DNA of 64,000 bases from Paulownia fortunei (lineage: Eukaryota > Streptophyta > Magnoliopsida > Lamiales > Paulowniaceae): NCBI GenBank assembly GCA_019321725.1, contig CM033110.1, positions 23,491,210 to 23,555,209 of the forward strand, read 5' to 3'. The notes beneath the pieces were generated by a model. That model was not told the origin of the DNA. It saw only the letters and a list, made by a program, of their open reading frames with translations, and made no database searches. The first letter of the stretch is position 1; each line of letters begins with the position of its first letter. This document shows positions 1-13,600 of this stretch, one piece after another. Made by a program: the position numbers and the translations under genes.

Positions 1-1118
1 TCCATTGGAAACTCTCCAAATTGTTTTCTCCTTGTTCTTGCTTTGTGTGTCCAAGTATTCTTCATCTTTGCCCCCTCGCCCAAAAATAAAAAATAAAAAA
101 AAAAATCATTTCGGGAGCTGGGAGTAAAATGGCAATTAAATTTCAATATTTATTGGAAGTTAATGATGTATGAGAATTTAAGAACTTAAAATACTAAAGG
201 AGAGTGAAATATACATTAGACCTTAAAATGCCTCCCAAAAAATGACTCCCCATAGGCTATGGATCTTTAATTCCATCATAGTTAGTTACAACTCAGAAGA
301 TCTTAACATATAACCATCTTGATTGGTGGCACTATAGTACATTGATTATACCAAGTCTTTATTTATATGAAAATAAAAATAACCCTTGTAAATCTTGTAA
401 AATATCAACGTTTGTGTGTATGTGTATACGTGACATATAAATGTCGAAGAATATCAAGGGTTAATGTATTTATACATAAATAACAAATTTGCGTTCTTCA
501 CACAATAAACTTGTTTTCAAGTTGATAACAGATGCGATAAAAGATTGATGCAATAATTTTTAGAGATATTATATTACGATAATATGGTGGTTATTTCAGT
601 TAACGTGACACCACAACTTGAGAAATTGAAAATTCCATTATTTGTCTAGATAGAGGTAACCAGCACTATCCCTCCTTCCGATTAGAATTAACATTTTAAC
701 ACCAATGGCGAAACACACAATCCCATAGAAGCAAGTCCTTTAGGCACATCTGTAAATATCCATTATATTAATATATCCTTAGCAGTTACAAGGTTCTTAT
801 ATATAATCCCTCGAGCCCATTTCTAGATCCATCTTCATGAATTGGGCCACCTAGTAGGAGTTTCCATATGTTGAAAATTCAGTTGGGTCCAAGTCCAGCC
901 CAAATTCATTTCCGTGACGGGTTTGAAATGAGGCTCTGTAATTTCGTCCGTCGATGTTGTCAACGAGTGGTGCTCAACATCTCCAAATAAATAGCAATGC
1001 TAATAAAATCAAAATCCAGAAAAAAGAAAAGGAAAAATCTCATCAAAATTCCGTACAATCTGCTGGATAGATATTACTGTGGTAGCTAGAGAACTACAAT
1101 TATTAAGAAGTTTCCGCC
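1..1118. other. Intergenic / promoter region, no gene seen
   Basis: AT-rich sequence with no coding exon that I can support. The last few hundred bases are the promoter and 5' leader of the FTR gene that starts at 1119. No clear TATA box was found at a convincing distance. Confidence 0.6.
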
Positions 1119-3967
1119 ATGAGAGCTCTTCAAGCTTCCACTTCTTACAGCGTAGGCTTCGGCATTTCATCCGTCGCTCCGCCACCTCTGCCTTCGCGTC
1201 ACCGCCATGGCATCGTGGCTAAAGGTAATTTTAAGTTTAACCTGAATTCACTTTTTATTTTCATTTATTTTTCCTGACAATTAGAATTGGAAAGATGAGT
1301 TTGAAATGATTTTGCGCGATTGTAGTTGAGCCAACGGAGAAATCAGTAGAAATAATGAGGAAATTTTCGGAGCAGTATGCTCGGAGGTCCGGCACGTATT
1401 TCTGTGTCGATAAAGGTGTCACCTCTGTTGTCATCAAGGTATTCATTCCATTACTGTGGTTTATTTATTTATTTTTTTGAATTTTTAATTGGAAAGTAGA
1501 AGTAATTCACAAATTCCTCGCCTATAGTTGAAAAATAATGATCGAGCTTGCATACTAGTGAGTTCCACTCGTGAAATCTGCCTTTTCACACCTGTCTATC
1601 TCAACTTGAAGTAAGATTTTCTACTGTTAAGTTGCCATGTTTAGAAGCTTTTTATTGGTTTCTTTCAATGGAAAAATCACTCAGTTGAATGAAATGATAA
1701 TTTCTGTACAGGAATTATAAACAACTGCCGGTATAGTTTTATGTTTGCACATATTAATGTGTGAATGAAAAGTTTTAAGTGCCCATAGATCCTGAATATT
1801 AGTAGAATGTTGAACTGACTAATTATATGAGCTGCAGAGCAATCTAGTTTCTTGTACTCTATATTTACTTCCAGTGCATCTGAATCAGTTTTTACTTTTA
1901 ACCTATCAATCAATACAGCAGTTTCTGACCAGGACAGCTAGTCACTTGCATTTTTTGTGTTTGATGATGTGGTAACTATGTCAAACAACTTGTTTTTTGC
2001 CACTGCTCCCACTTAAATGATGCTTTGCCAAGCATTAAAAATATTCATTTAAATTTATGCGAGGAACTTTTGGTGGAACTGATGACAATGGACAGACTTG
2101 AAAAAGATAAGGCATCTGTTCTGGGTCCCTTTGAATTCCCTAAGATTCATCGTTTATTTTTAATTAGTGAGATGGTTAGATTAAAGATTTTCTTTACTAA
2201 ATGTGATGTATATATATCTCTCAGTATGAGGAAGGAGAAATATTTTGAATTTCGGCCAATAATTACTTTCGCTGCTTATTAGCTTGAGCGGGGACTAGGG
2301 ATTATCATAAACTAAAATTTGAACCATTGTGCTGTCTCAAATATGTTTACAGGGATTGGCAGAGCACAAGGATACATTGGGAGCACCCCTCTGCCCTTGC
2401 AGGTAATCATTCATTCCTGAAAAAAAAAATTGTGTCTAATCATATGCTTTCTCTGTGTCCTATTTCATTTCCAATGTAATTCAAATTTTATAACAATAAG
2501 TTCTGCACAAGATATATTTGGATCAATTTGGTTTCAGGCACTATGATGATAAGGCTGCTGAGGCACAACAGGGTTTTTGGAACTGTCCATGTGTTCCTAT
2601 GAGAGAAAGGTAATGTTTAATATTGAAGGTTGTTGCCTGTTGTTCTTGTCTTGTCATTATTTGGAGGTCATGTTGTCCTCCTGAACTTGGAAGCATATCT
2701 CAAGTTCAAACTTCAGAAGGTATGCTTTAATTGTTTTATTTTGGAATTTTATTTATAGACCAAAACCTGGAATTTGAGATATGAGGATGGAATTATAGGC
2801 TGATAATGTACATGTATGGTGCTACATTGCCAATAATATGGGAAATGCAGAGGGAATTCAGTGTCTCAGAAGCAGGATAGTTTTAATCTTTTGAACCTGT
2901 AACCCCAAGACTCCTGGCCCTCAATCTGAATTATCTACAACAGCCTCTCTAAGGGAATGAATCTAGTAATAAAAAACTTATAATGGTTAGGATGAAAAAT
3001 TAGTAAACTATGTTCCATTTCCTGTCATGTTTCTTGACATAGAAAAAGGATTTTCATACTCCTACAAAGGATAATTCTGGCATTCGATTCCCCTCTGGGA
3101 GGTTGAAATCAGTTCAGTTCTAGAAAACTTGCAGCTCCCATCTTTCCAGTGGCCATCTCTTCCGCGTCCTTTTTTTTCCCCAGCCTGTTTTATCACAAGT
3201 CATCACATTTGCATTTCGACCACACTTGTTGGTTTCCAAATTGAAAATTCTGTCTTTAGAATGAGTATGGCAGTTATTTTTCCTCTTTTACCTGGTAAGA
3301 TACTATATGCACTTCACCATTTGTCCTATGATAATCTGTTCTGGAATGTAATGGGTTTCAAATTGCTCATGGAATTGTTATTTTAATTTTTATTTATTTA
3401 TTTGCCAACCTGTTTCCATGTATAACATGGGTTCATAGAATATTTGATTGTTTGTTTGATTTGTCTAGAACCTTATTTATGTGAAGTTCTTAGTCTCTTT
3501 GTAATATCCTTGGTTGGTGCCACAGTTGGATGCTGGGCTTCTATTGTCTCTCATATCCTAATTGTATTGTTTCATTGGCAGGAAGGAATGCCACTGCATG
3601 CTTTTTCTCACCCCTGATAATGATTTTGCTGGCCAGGAACAGGTAAGAAATAAGAATATACTATAATGCTTCGTCGCTTCATTTAAGGGTTTGAACTTCG
3701 AATTTTGTAAAAATGTTTATTATGGAATTGGAAGCCATATTACTTAAAAGTTCTCAGTTGCTGTGTTGGCTTCTTGTTAATAATGTTGAAGTTGCATCTT
3801 TTCCTTTTTGAACTTCATTGAATTTTAGGCTTATTGCCTTTGGGTACTTGCCTGTATAATACTCCGTCCGAACTTTGGTGTTCTTTACTGTCTTCTCACT
3901 GTAAGTACCTTCTGCTATGCAGGCAATTTCTTTGGAAGAGATCAGAGAAACAACAGCGAATATGTGA
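1119..3967 (+). CDS. FTRC: Ferredoxin-thioredoxin reductase catalytic (beta) subunit, chloroplast
   Basis: Six exons: 1119-1224, 1326-1438, 2353-2402, 2538-2609, 3582-3642 and 3923-3967. They join in phase to a 148-residue protein, close to the usual plant length of about 145. The enzyme passes electrons from photosystem-I-reduced ferredoxin to thioredoxins in the stroma, using a [4Fe-4S] cluster next to a redox-active disulfide. The seven expected cysteines are present: Cys62, CPC at 87-89, CPC at 106-108 and CHC at 117-119. The 16- and 8-residue spacings between these pairs match the family exactly. Residues 1 to about 35 are rich in Ser, Ala and Pro and look like a transit peptide. The C-terminus ends in the family-typical ISLEEIRETTANM. 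ATG 1119 is the first Met in frame and starts the transit peptide. The large third and fourth introns hold no other gene. Identification is firm. Confidence 0.96.
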
Positions 3968-5747
3968 TGTTATCTTCTTGTATTCACTTGTTTCAATAGC
4001 TGCCAATATATGTAAATCTGTGTCATAATTAAGAAAATAGTATAATTTTGTGTATCACATACCATATTACCAATGGCCTTCTCTTGTATCATATAATCTA
4101 ATTGATACGTCTTGTTGAGCTGTTGAGTGTTGACCATGCTTCTTCGTTCAATATGAGGAAGTGGAATTTTGCCTTATCCTTCCATATCACTCCTTCAGGC
4201 ACTGTGAGTCTTACTCAATTTTTGAGTTTAACAAGTTGAAATCATCATATGGACTTGCTGATGCATTAGTCCCTGTTTCTAGGCTCATTTTGTATTGGGG
4301 CAGTAAGTAAGTTCTATGGGCATATGATTGTTGGTGATGTGCCAGCAGTCCGGCATGATCATAAGATAAACAAAATTTTACATTTTGAGGGCAGATGTTC
4401 GCTGCTACCGTCAATGACTGGTGACTAGGTGTAGCCATTCATTCTTCACTGCGTGTTGGTGGCCTTTAGTTGCTTTTTTATGAGCAGCAACTCGATTTTG
4501 GGCAACCCTGTAGATTTTGTATTGGTACTTGTTGTGCTCTTCTCCAGGTCTACAGTAGTTTAGCTTAGTTCAAGCTCTATTCCTTGGGGCTCTCCTCAAG
4601 AAATTATATGAAGCTTGGTTTAATAAATTTATACATGCTTAAAGTTATTTCTGCTATGCTCTTGGTGGTTTTATGGTCTACGTTAGCTGCTGTATAAGGG
4701 CCCTCGCTGATATTGGCAAATTGAAGGCATGTTGAAGTAAATAAATGAGTAAGTACCTTTACGAGATTGAAATGGACTAAGATATCATGCTGAGAAGGTT
4801 GCATTCCCAATAGGGTAAGCTTGTCCCAGCAGAACTAGTTTGGTGGGAGAATAAAAAATGTGTTTCATTTCTAAGGTTGAGTTTGGCCTAGTTTTTGAAA
4901 CTTGATGCTATAATAATTGATTAGTACAACTAGTTTTTTTAATAATTAATAAATAATTTTGGGAAAATTGATTTTATGAAACTGTCGTGCTTCAACCTTT
5001 AGCTTTTATAAAATGCTGATTATTGCTTTGAGTAATTTCAAAATGATTCTAAAATGCTTTTATATATCATGTTTGATCAAAAGTAATTTTGTTTTAGGTT
5101 ACCAAAACATACTTGCATACTTCCATTATTGGTGGATGAGGGGGATAATTTTAATTTCTTTAATCTGTTTGTATTTCATCTTTTGAATTTATGACACGGT
5201 GTACTGTTCTAACATGTAGCAACACATGTTTTGTCTTTCTTTACCCTTTCATTATGCCTAACACCAACGTAAATTGGGATATCTGCATAGCACAATATTT
5301 CTTTAATATCTTGGAGATGTTTTCACATTTTAATACTGCAGAAAACAAAAAAAAATAAAGAGTTCAAATATCTATATATCTATATATGAGAAAACCAAGA
5401 TAAATCTTCTAAATCCCAAAAACCGAATTTACTAATTTTTCTATCCAAAAGGTCCAAGGTTAATTTGGTCAAAATCAGTATAAAAATTTGTTGGATTGGA
5501 ATTTGGAAAGATAGAAAAAGGCTTTTTTCAGATTGAAAAAAATTATCGACTCTTTTTTGGGAATATAACCTGAAAATTCCCTGCAAAATGTACTTCTAGT
5601 CCTAGGGCTCACACACTCAGTATTTTAACTACACTCCTTTGTTTCTCAACTGTTGCGATCTCTCTTTTCAATTTCTTCGCTCCGAAGATTATGAATGCAT
5701 AAGTCAACTCTGCCTCTAAGTCGGAGGAGCGATTGGGAAATTATAAA
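3968..5747. other. 3' UTR and intergenic region, no gene seen
   Basis: The 3' trailer of the FTR gene is followed by AT-rich spacer and the promoter of the SAM-domain gene. Short open frames here have no recognisable domain and no splice support. Confidence 0.5.
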
Positions 5748-8700
5748 ATGGCGAAGCCCCAAGTCACCATCACTCTCGGCCGCTCTGGTCAGGTACGCCT
5801 TTTTTTTTTTTTTAGTTTTTTCTGGTGTTTGTTATCTAGGGCTGTGCAAATTGATTAATTTTGCTTTCGGTATTGTAATACAATTTTGTGTTATTGATCT
5901 TAAATGAGATAAGATTGTCACTTGTTGAAAATGCAGCTAATTTTGTGGGTATTTTTGTGTTTTGATGTGTAGAAAGTGGTTAAGAAGTCGTGGGGAGACT
6001 CTGATGGCGGTCGTGCTATTACTTCGGTGCCATCCGGAAGCAAAAGATCATTGTCGGAGTCTTTTGGGAGCGGTGCTGATCATTTATTTAGTAATAAGAA
6101 AAGGTGAGTGCTTTTCTGCTGGCAAGTTAAATTTACTCCCTGCAAGGCTACTAGGTGTTCTGCTGGGCTTGAGTTCTAGAAGTTTGTGGGTTTACGAAGG
6201 AGGAGATTAACAATTTTTGTGGCATGATTTTGGTGGGTGTTATGCATAGGATGAGAGAGGATGTGAGTGCAAGGAGCTATGGATACAGCAGCCACATAGA
6301 TGGTAATAGTTGATTTCTTGGACATGAAACTGTATCGCCCTTTGTATTCTGTTAAAAAAGATGTGCATATGTTTAACTGTTTCTTTTTTTTATCAATTTC
6401 TTGGTGTATTTGAACTTTATGGCTGCAGATTCTCACTTAGGTCCAAGAGATCTCCGTTTGAAACTAACACGCAAGAGAATTTCGAGGCGCATGGAGCTCG
6501 AGAATGAGGAGCGTAAAAAGATGGAACTACATGAGAAGGTGTCAAGAGCTATTCGGTCTCTGGAATCACCTGATCATAACCTCTTGAGAAGCATACCATC
6601 TTCGAGAAGGGCTGCTGAAACACCAATGGTGGGTTCAATGAGAAGTTCTTATGCTTCTTGGACTTCCAATGGAGCAAGAACAAGATCCCCTGAAAGAATT
6701 CCAAAATCTTCTGGTGGAATTTCTACCCCCAGGAGTGCTCTTGATGAACTGCCGCAGGTACCACCAATGAGGCCAATAGATGCTTCAAGAACAGAGGGTG
6801 TCTTGATGAGCAATCCCATGGACTCGTCTAGGCCAAAGGTGCCTATGCATACCACCTCAAGACATCCTCTGGATTCTGGCAAGCTGGTTACAGAGCTTCC
6901 TCCAGCAGCTGGTGGCATGTCCAGATCTCCTTACCAAGTACAAATCTATCTTTTCTTACATTGCTTACCTCTTCTGCTAGTGAAGATTTTTTGTAGAAAA
7001 AGTGCTTAGAAGACTAGATTTATCTGTGACAATTGACTCTTAAATTGAATACCCTAATGTATATCTGAAAAACTTTGACATACTGCTTTAATAATCTAAT
7101 TTGGATTCAACCTTATACTTGAGACATGAGATTACCAGAAATACAAAAAACTACTTGTAGACGTGCATATGGCAAACACTTGATTTTAGGTATTTATTTT
7201 TTGTGCTTGTAGTTTATTGGTTCATGCTTTTAGAATATGGATGAATGTTTGTTGTTAAACTTATAAATGCCAGAACGGTGCTCCATATTCATGGTATCAT
7301 TGATTATATGATCATTTTGACTGCCGTACTGTACATAAAACAATCAGTATCATACTGTCCAATTGGTGTCATGAGTCTACAAACACTATTGAACTTTGCA
7401 CTCTGAAATTGACCGTATTTTTTCTTGAAAATTTAGAAGCATGACTTCCCCATTGATACATCAAAATACAACACTGTAGTTCTGCAATTTTGTTGCATTC
7501 AGATCTTAGATTTGTGTCGCAGAACTGATGATTTTCACTCATATGAATCATGTAATAATTTTACCTGCATTAAATCTGATATAGGAAAATTTCTTAGTGT
7601 TAGTGTTCTTTTTTGATCACACTCCTTTCTTGTTTTCCAAAGGACAACCAGCCTCTCACTGTGAGCAGTTTGTTGCATTCACTTGGATTGGGAAAATACT
7701 CCATCAATTTTCAAGCTGAAGAGGTAGGCAGTCTGCTTTTGTAGGAAGATAATACACAGGCCATGTTTCCTTTTCTTTCTTTCTACTTTATTTTAAATTG
7801 GTTTTTGGATTTGGAGAGGAAAAATTGTGAAATTCAATATGTGAAGTCTCCTGATTAATTGATCGTTTTTTACATGATCCTAGTCCGTCTATGGTGAATT
7901 TAATAAGCATGGATAAGCCTAGAAAAAGAAACCCGGTTTATCATGACTATGAAGCCACATATATAGGAATGTAATATAATATTACGCACCAAGAAGAATC
8001 TGCTTAGACCTCCAGGAATGATCATATGCAAAGATACTATAAATTATAATTGTGGGGTCTCAAATTTGAGGCATCCGAGTGGATTTCGCAATTGACAAAA
8101 TCTCTCCACTCTTGTTGATTCTTTATTGGGAATGTTTAGTAAACCTATCCTTGCTTTATGATAGTCATGGATGTGACTTATTCTGAATCAGAACCAAATA
8201 AAATTGGAAGTTTTAGGAGATATTTTGGCTACTCCTGGTTGCAACTGTGAATGGGATAAGTAGATTTTACATCCAGAAGCGTGTGTATTCCACCAGTCCT
8301 TAACCAATGTCTCTCATTAATTTAGCTAATCTCGTGGGGAAGAGTACGCATAGGCTGTTGAACCCTAGGTTCCAATCATCTTGTCTAACATTATATGCTC
8401 TTCTTTTTGAGTCTTTTTGGATTTGTGCTTATTAAACTCATAATGATGCACTCGAACCAAAAGTGCAATGTACATCTTTTAATTCTTGCTTTTGTTATGT
8501 GAAAATGAAATCAAGAGCAAACTCAAATTGCGATGAGACATGCGATTCTTTAATGGGAACTTGATGATTTCCTCCTGCAGATAGATATGGTTGCACTGAA
8601 GCAAATGGGGGACGGTGACCTGAAGGAGTTGGGAATACCAATGGTATATTGATTCTTACTAGGCTGAGATAATTGTTATGGATGTCCCTTTGGTTAATCT

Positions 8701-9133
8701 TCTTATTTCTCTAGTAAGGAGAACTAACATGATGAATTGAAATATTGGAAGACTTGTAGCTCAAAATTTAAAAAGGACCACTAAACTATTACAAGACATG
8801 GCATCACAGTTATATGTTGAATATCAAAAGAAAAATGAAGGAGAAGAAAAAATACATCTCTATGGATTAGAAGTCTTTTTAAGATGACACCAAGTGCTGT
8901 TTGACAGGATAAGATTTCCACTGTTAAATCTGATTGAAAGTATCTAAAATTCGTTTTAGTGTCTGGATTCCTGATTACCCGCCACCCCCACAATCCCCAA
9001 AAAAGAAAACAAACAGGAAGAGTTACTCTTGAGTGCTTTTAATTTGCAGGGACCAAGGAAGAAGATACTCCAAGCTCTACAGGCTCGAACAAAGCACCCA
9101 ACAATTCAAGCGCACAGAATCATGTCATTGTGA
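5748..9133 (+). CDS. SAM (sterile alpha motif) domain protein with basic, Ser/Pro-rich N-terminus
   Basis: Seven exons: 5748-5792, 5973-6103, 6250-6302, 6429-6937, 7643-7723, 8581-8643 and 9050-9133. They close in phase to 321 residues. The protein starts MAKPQVTITLGRSGQ, followed by a charged stretch with KKRMRED and a DLRLKLTRKR..RRMELENEERKK block (about residues 80-105). A long disordered Ser/Pro/Arg region spans about 110-245. The last three exons encode a SAM domain (about 250-312): SSLLHSLGLGKY, then ALKQMGDGDLKELGI, then GPRKKILQAL. These are the expected helices, including the C-terminal helix. SAM domains mediate protein or RNA binding and polymerisation. Plant members of this architecture are mostly uncharacterised, so I infer only an adaptor-like role, possibly nuclear given the basic patches. 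Exon 4 carries most of the low-complexity region. Confidence 0.9.
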
Positions 9134-9771
9134 AGCTATAATTAGCTTGCAGCTGTGTATAACTTACCCGAGCAACTGAAAAGTTCATGCTACTACTGTA
9201 TTTTGGATGCAGCAAATATTCAATTAGTATAAAACTATGAAGATATGTCATTAGAAGCCACCGTCCTTTTTGTCAAATTTTACTTCTTTTTTCCTTGGTT
9301 GGTTCTATTTTGGCCTGGCTACTTTTTGGTGCACATTGAAGTCAGTATGTGATCTCATTTACCAGTGCTCTGGCGATTCTACCTCATGGTCCGCTGGCAA
9401 TCCTATTTTGAACCTCCACTCGTGCCCTTCTTTCCCTCGGCCATTAGCTACTTTGGCTTCGACCTTGTTGGATTTTAATACCAAACGCAAATATTTGTGC
9501 CGTCTGTGACCCCGTTTAATCAAAGGAGTCGTATAGAAAGAATAGTCAATTTCAACGTAAAAAGCCTCATAATTCTATTGTTGACTTCTTGTAGGTAACT
9601 AATTCGCATGTGTTGAGGTTTTTATACAAATGATTGTGAACTCCACACTAGAAGCCATACAGAAAACACTTAGTAAAATGCTCATGGTAGAATAGTTTCT
9701 GAATAAATAAGCTTCACACTTTATTTAATAATCCCAAAAAGAATAGTTACAATGTGTACAACATGGAAATA
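9134..9771. other. Convergent 3' intergenic region
   Basis: Lies between the stop codons of the SAM-domain gene (plus) and the AN1 gene (minus), so it contains both 3' UTRs. No further gene is seen. Confidence 0.6.
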
Positions 9772-10501
9772 TCACCAGGCTTTAACACTTGGTTGCGGAC
9801 TAGGAGCAGCAATCTTGTTTCCACAGTCTTTCCCACTCCTCGAAGCCAAAGCAACCAAAAACTTGTTAGTAGCAGTACCCGAAGCTGAAGACAATCTCAG
9901 CTGCTCACAGGCGTGATCCGCTGGAAACCTATGCTTCAGGCATATCTTAATTCGACAAGTCTTGCACGTCGCCGTGTTCGAGAACGTCAAAACCTCCTTG
10001 CAACGCCTGACAGGGCACGTCGATTTTTTCTTCTTCTTTGGATCGCAGTCTCCGGACTTTTCGTGCCTCTCCAGAATTTTCTTCTCGTCCTCTCCGTCGT
10101 GTCCTGTGGTCTCGATGGCAGCGGAGCAAATTTCACAAACCATGACCTTACGGCTGCCGACGTCGGACTTCGGACAGTCGTGCGATTTGTATGATCGATG
10201 TTCTAAGCAAAACACCTGCAAACAAGCAACAACAGATAGGATTTACATTCAATTTTCATTCGATTAAGAAATTTGATAATCGAGTTTGGATTCAGTTTTT
10301 TTTTGTGTAAATTGAAGTTGGTGAAATAATTTTCAATAATCAAATAATGAGAACGGAGTATCAAGCAGCTCAAGGAAGGCAAATAGAGAAATAGTACCTT
10401 GCGACAAGAGTTACAGTGAAGGGCAGGAAATCGAGTTGATGGCAATCGGAGTGTTGGCAGTGGCTTCCTAAATCTGGAAAAGCTTCCGTTCCTCCTCCCA
10501 T
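9772..10501 (-). CDS. SAP12: Two-AN1-zinc-finger stress-associated protein (SAP11/12/13 type); one-base frame break in exon 1 as read
   Basis: Exon 1 is 10501-10398 and exon 2 is 10215-9772. Exon 1 starts [20 protein letters not shown], the hallmark start of plant AN1-AN1 SAPs. Exon 2 continues [18 protein letters not shown]. The second AN1 finger follows: [34 protein letters not shown]. The family binds Zn2+ through C2-C2/HC-type AN1 fingers and is implicated in stress responses, in some cases in redox or ubiquitin-linked regulation. Exon 1 is 104 nt, so it does not phase into exon 2. The conserved CNSCRK is present, but one frame off, after FLPFT. Adding one T in the ACTGT at about 10414-10410 would restore the full first finger (about 183 aa). 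The same spot contains an in-frame GTAACT that could act as a donor and skip six residues, including both cysteines of CNSC. SAP12 is the closest recalled relative; SAP11 and SAP13 are alternatives. Confidence 0.85.
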
Positions 10502-10605
10502 CTCTCTGATTTTGATTTTTATGTTGAACTTTTTGCTGGAGAATTGATTCTGAAATTGGAGAAATTGTATTAGATTGTTTTCAACCGCCGGTGGAGCTTT
10601 GCTTC

Positions 10606-10614
10606 TATATATAT
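10606..10614 (-). promoter_or_regulatory. Candidate TATA box of the AN1 gene
   Basis: TATATATA motif about 105 bases upstream of the AN1 gene's ATG, in otherwise mixed sequence. Position is reasonable for a plant core promoter with a 70-80 base leader. Called from motif and spacing only. Confidence 0.45.
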
Positions 10615-10639
10615 AGCGATGGCTTGGGGCGGAAGCCAA

Positions 10640-13600
10640 ATTTGAAGTGTGATTGTTGAATTGGGATTTCTTAAGCGGGAGGAAACACGGACAAATTATT
10701 TTATTATGTAGAAGATACTAATCCAAATAAGCAGTCGCGTGGGTGGGTCGAAATTGACCACCGTCCACGGGCATGTATCGGGTTTGGACTCGAAGGATCC
10801 AGAAGCACCAGCTCATTCAATTATGGTCTCAAGCTTGAAAAGAACTATTTGGGCCTCACCCTTTACTTCCGGCATTGTTGGTGACCTAATCCAGTAAAAA
10901 GCTGATCCCAGGCCCAGGGTTTTAATCAAGCTTATGAGCCCAATTTGCCTAGAGCAGGCAATCAGTTCTGAGTTACGAGTCTTATGAGTTATGACTCATT
11001 AAGAATGTCGGCCAAGATTGAAATTCTTTAAACATGAAGTATTAGGTTTAAGTTTTTCTTTTTTAAGAAACTTTTTATCTCATTATTGAAATTGTTGGTT
11101 GTTGATTGGTATATTAAATTAATTATCAATTGATATGTAAGCTAAGGCAGATAATCAGTTCTGATTTATGATTAATTAAGAAGTTGAATAAAATCAGCCA
11201 AAAATTTTAAGAATCTTATCCCAATTTTTGCACTAAAACGTCGCATAAAAAAATTTAAGAGCTTCTCTAAGTTTTCTTGATGCTCTACTGCACAAATCTA
11301 AACTAAAAAGGATCTCCACAAGTAAATTGACGTGTCTTAAAACAAGTTCCTTCTTGTGAAAACACCAAAAATTCTAGTTTCAGAAAAAAGGAGAAAAAAA
11401 GTAAAAAAATCTCCCTTTAATTTGAGTCCTTGATCTGAAAAGTCCGATTAGTATTTTCCTTAAAATTTTGTTTTATAGCTACTCAAAACCTACCCCATAG
11501 GACAACAAAAGGTAGAAATCATATAATGCAGGTCAAATCTGGTCATCCTGTCTATACATTAATCAACCATCAAAATTCACGAGTAATCATGCATAAAATA
11601 ACATCAAAGTCAAGAAATTATCAGAGCTAATCACGAATTAGAGATCTGGTTAAAGTTGGATTATACTCATTTGACCCACCATCAATACAAAACAAGGTAT
11701 GGTGACAACAAATAATTGGGGTCACAAGGCTATGCTCTGCATTTATCAACACCAACCAAAAAGGTGAATGCCAAATTGTAAAGAAGAAGAATCCTCTCTT
11801 CTTTTATAAAGGTTCAAAAGCATAAATGCCTACTGTGTTGTTACTTTATTGTCAAAAGGGCCACCCACAAACAAGATCTCCAATTGCACATTTTCATACT
11901 GACTTATTTGACATTTTTTTTTTCTCTTTTTGCAACATAGCAAAATGCAAGGTGATGGCACATTCAAATATAATATGGTAATTATAAAATACAATATGCT
12001 ATTGCTGAATTCACTTCAATTTTCAATTTGGACGACATTAATTGATAGAAAATACATTTTGTGGTGGTAATTTTTGAATTTAGTTGTAATAGGATTCACT
12101 GCTCATGATATTTTATGTATACTAATTTTTTTTTATCGTTGTTTCAAACTCATAATTTTCTTTGTGGGAATTAATGAGTCTAACTGAACTATCACCTTGA
12201 TGGTACATATTTATACCTAGACTGTGTGATACATAACTATAAAAATCAGTTGAATTGAATAAATTTGCAGGTTCATCGACCATCCATCCAATGCATGTCT
12301 TTAATCACTTGCAGGTGAAAAAGTAGCAATTTTAAAGAGAAGCCAAAAAGCAAGATCCTTCTGCTTTCACAGAATTAATGTCCAGTGTGGAAAGGGGATG
12401 GAGAAAGGCTGTTCAATAGGGCACCTTCCTGGAAGATATATACTAAACCATGTCTTTAGAAACCCCAAATGATGGAATTCTGCTCAGTGCGAGCCAGAAC
12501 CACCAATAAAATAGTTTGCCTAATCTACCCAAACTTTAGATTATGCTTGCTACTTTTGCTATAATTCATATGTTTTCCATAATCAATTCAAACACCTTCA
12601 CTTTCCTTGTCAATTACTCAATGATGATTTTTGAACCAAAGAGAGAAACTTGACAGATTATTATTAATACAACAAAGAAAGAGAACCGGTGTAGGAACCT
12701 ACAAATATGATGAAAAAAATAGGCTGATTAGTAGGCGATTCAAGATGGCGTGAGAAATGTTACACTCGATTATATACGTTAAATGTGTATTTTATCATAT
12801 ATTTTACACACATTCATATATAAATGTATAAATATGTGGGTGTGTAAATATATAATGAATGAACAGTGAAATGTAACTTATTTATACCTTTTAATATATT
12901 AAGAACGATTCAAATTCATAATTTAAAAATAAAATAAATATACAGCTAAATTTAAAATACTAGAGACAAATACTATTTATGGAAAAGTAGCTCGAGATGG
13001 AAAAAGAAGAGAAAACTTAGCAAGGTAAGTGATATCCAGCCTAGAACAACACCATTGAGCTACGAGCCTGAACACTTAAAGTGGAGCAAAGAAACTTAGC
13101 AATTAAGTAGAAAGGCAATAATTAGAGATGCACGAGTGGGCACCCCTTTGCATGTTTTCATGCAAATGCAAGGGAGTTAGAGAACCCTTTTTTCCCATTT
13201 ACTTTTGGCCCCAACTTTGACCAGCTTTTATTTGTTTTTTGTTTACAACTCCATGTCGTGACTTGTGAGGAGCTACCTATATATATGATTTTAGCCTTTC
13301 AAAATTTCCAAAGCTTTGTGTACCAAAGTCAAAATACAAGAAAACCAAAAGATTCAAAACCTACTATCATATTCATTGGAATGGTTCATAGCTCATATCA
13401 TATTTTATAACATAGGTATAAAAATGATTATAACATAAGCAGCCATAGTAGTTTCTAATGAAAAAAACGCCAAGTAGAATGTGAAGAGTGTAAAGATTAT
13501 TTTCATTATGAAATGTAATAAATAAGTCAATTAAATATTTAGATGATTAACATATTATTTCTCTAGATAATTTATGCACCACACTAGTGATTATTAATTT

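Noticed and set aside
3080..3115. B-box-like ATTCGATTCCCC in an FTR intron
   Set aside because: No A box at the right distance, no A-rich tail and no target-site duplication, so it is not called a SINE.
6649..6918. Minus-strand open frame inside the SAM-domain gene
   Set aside because: Antisense shadow of exon 4's Ser/Pro-rich coding sequence.
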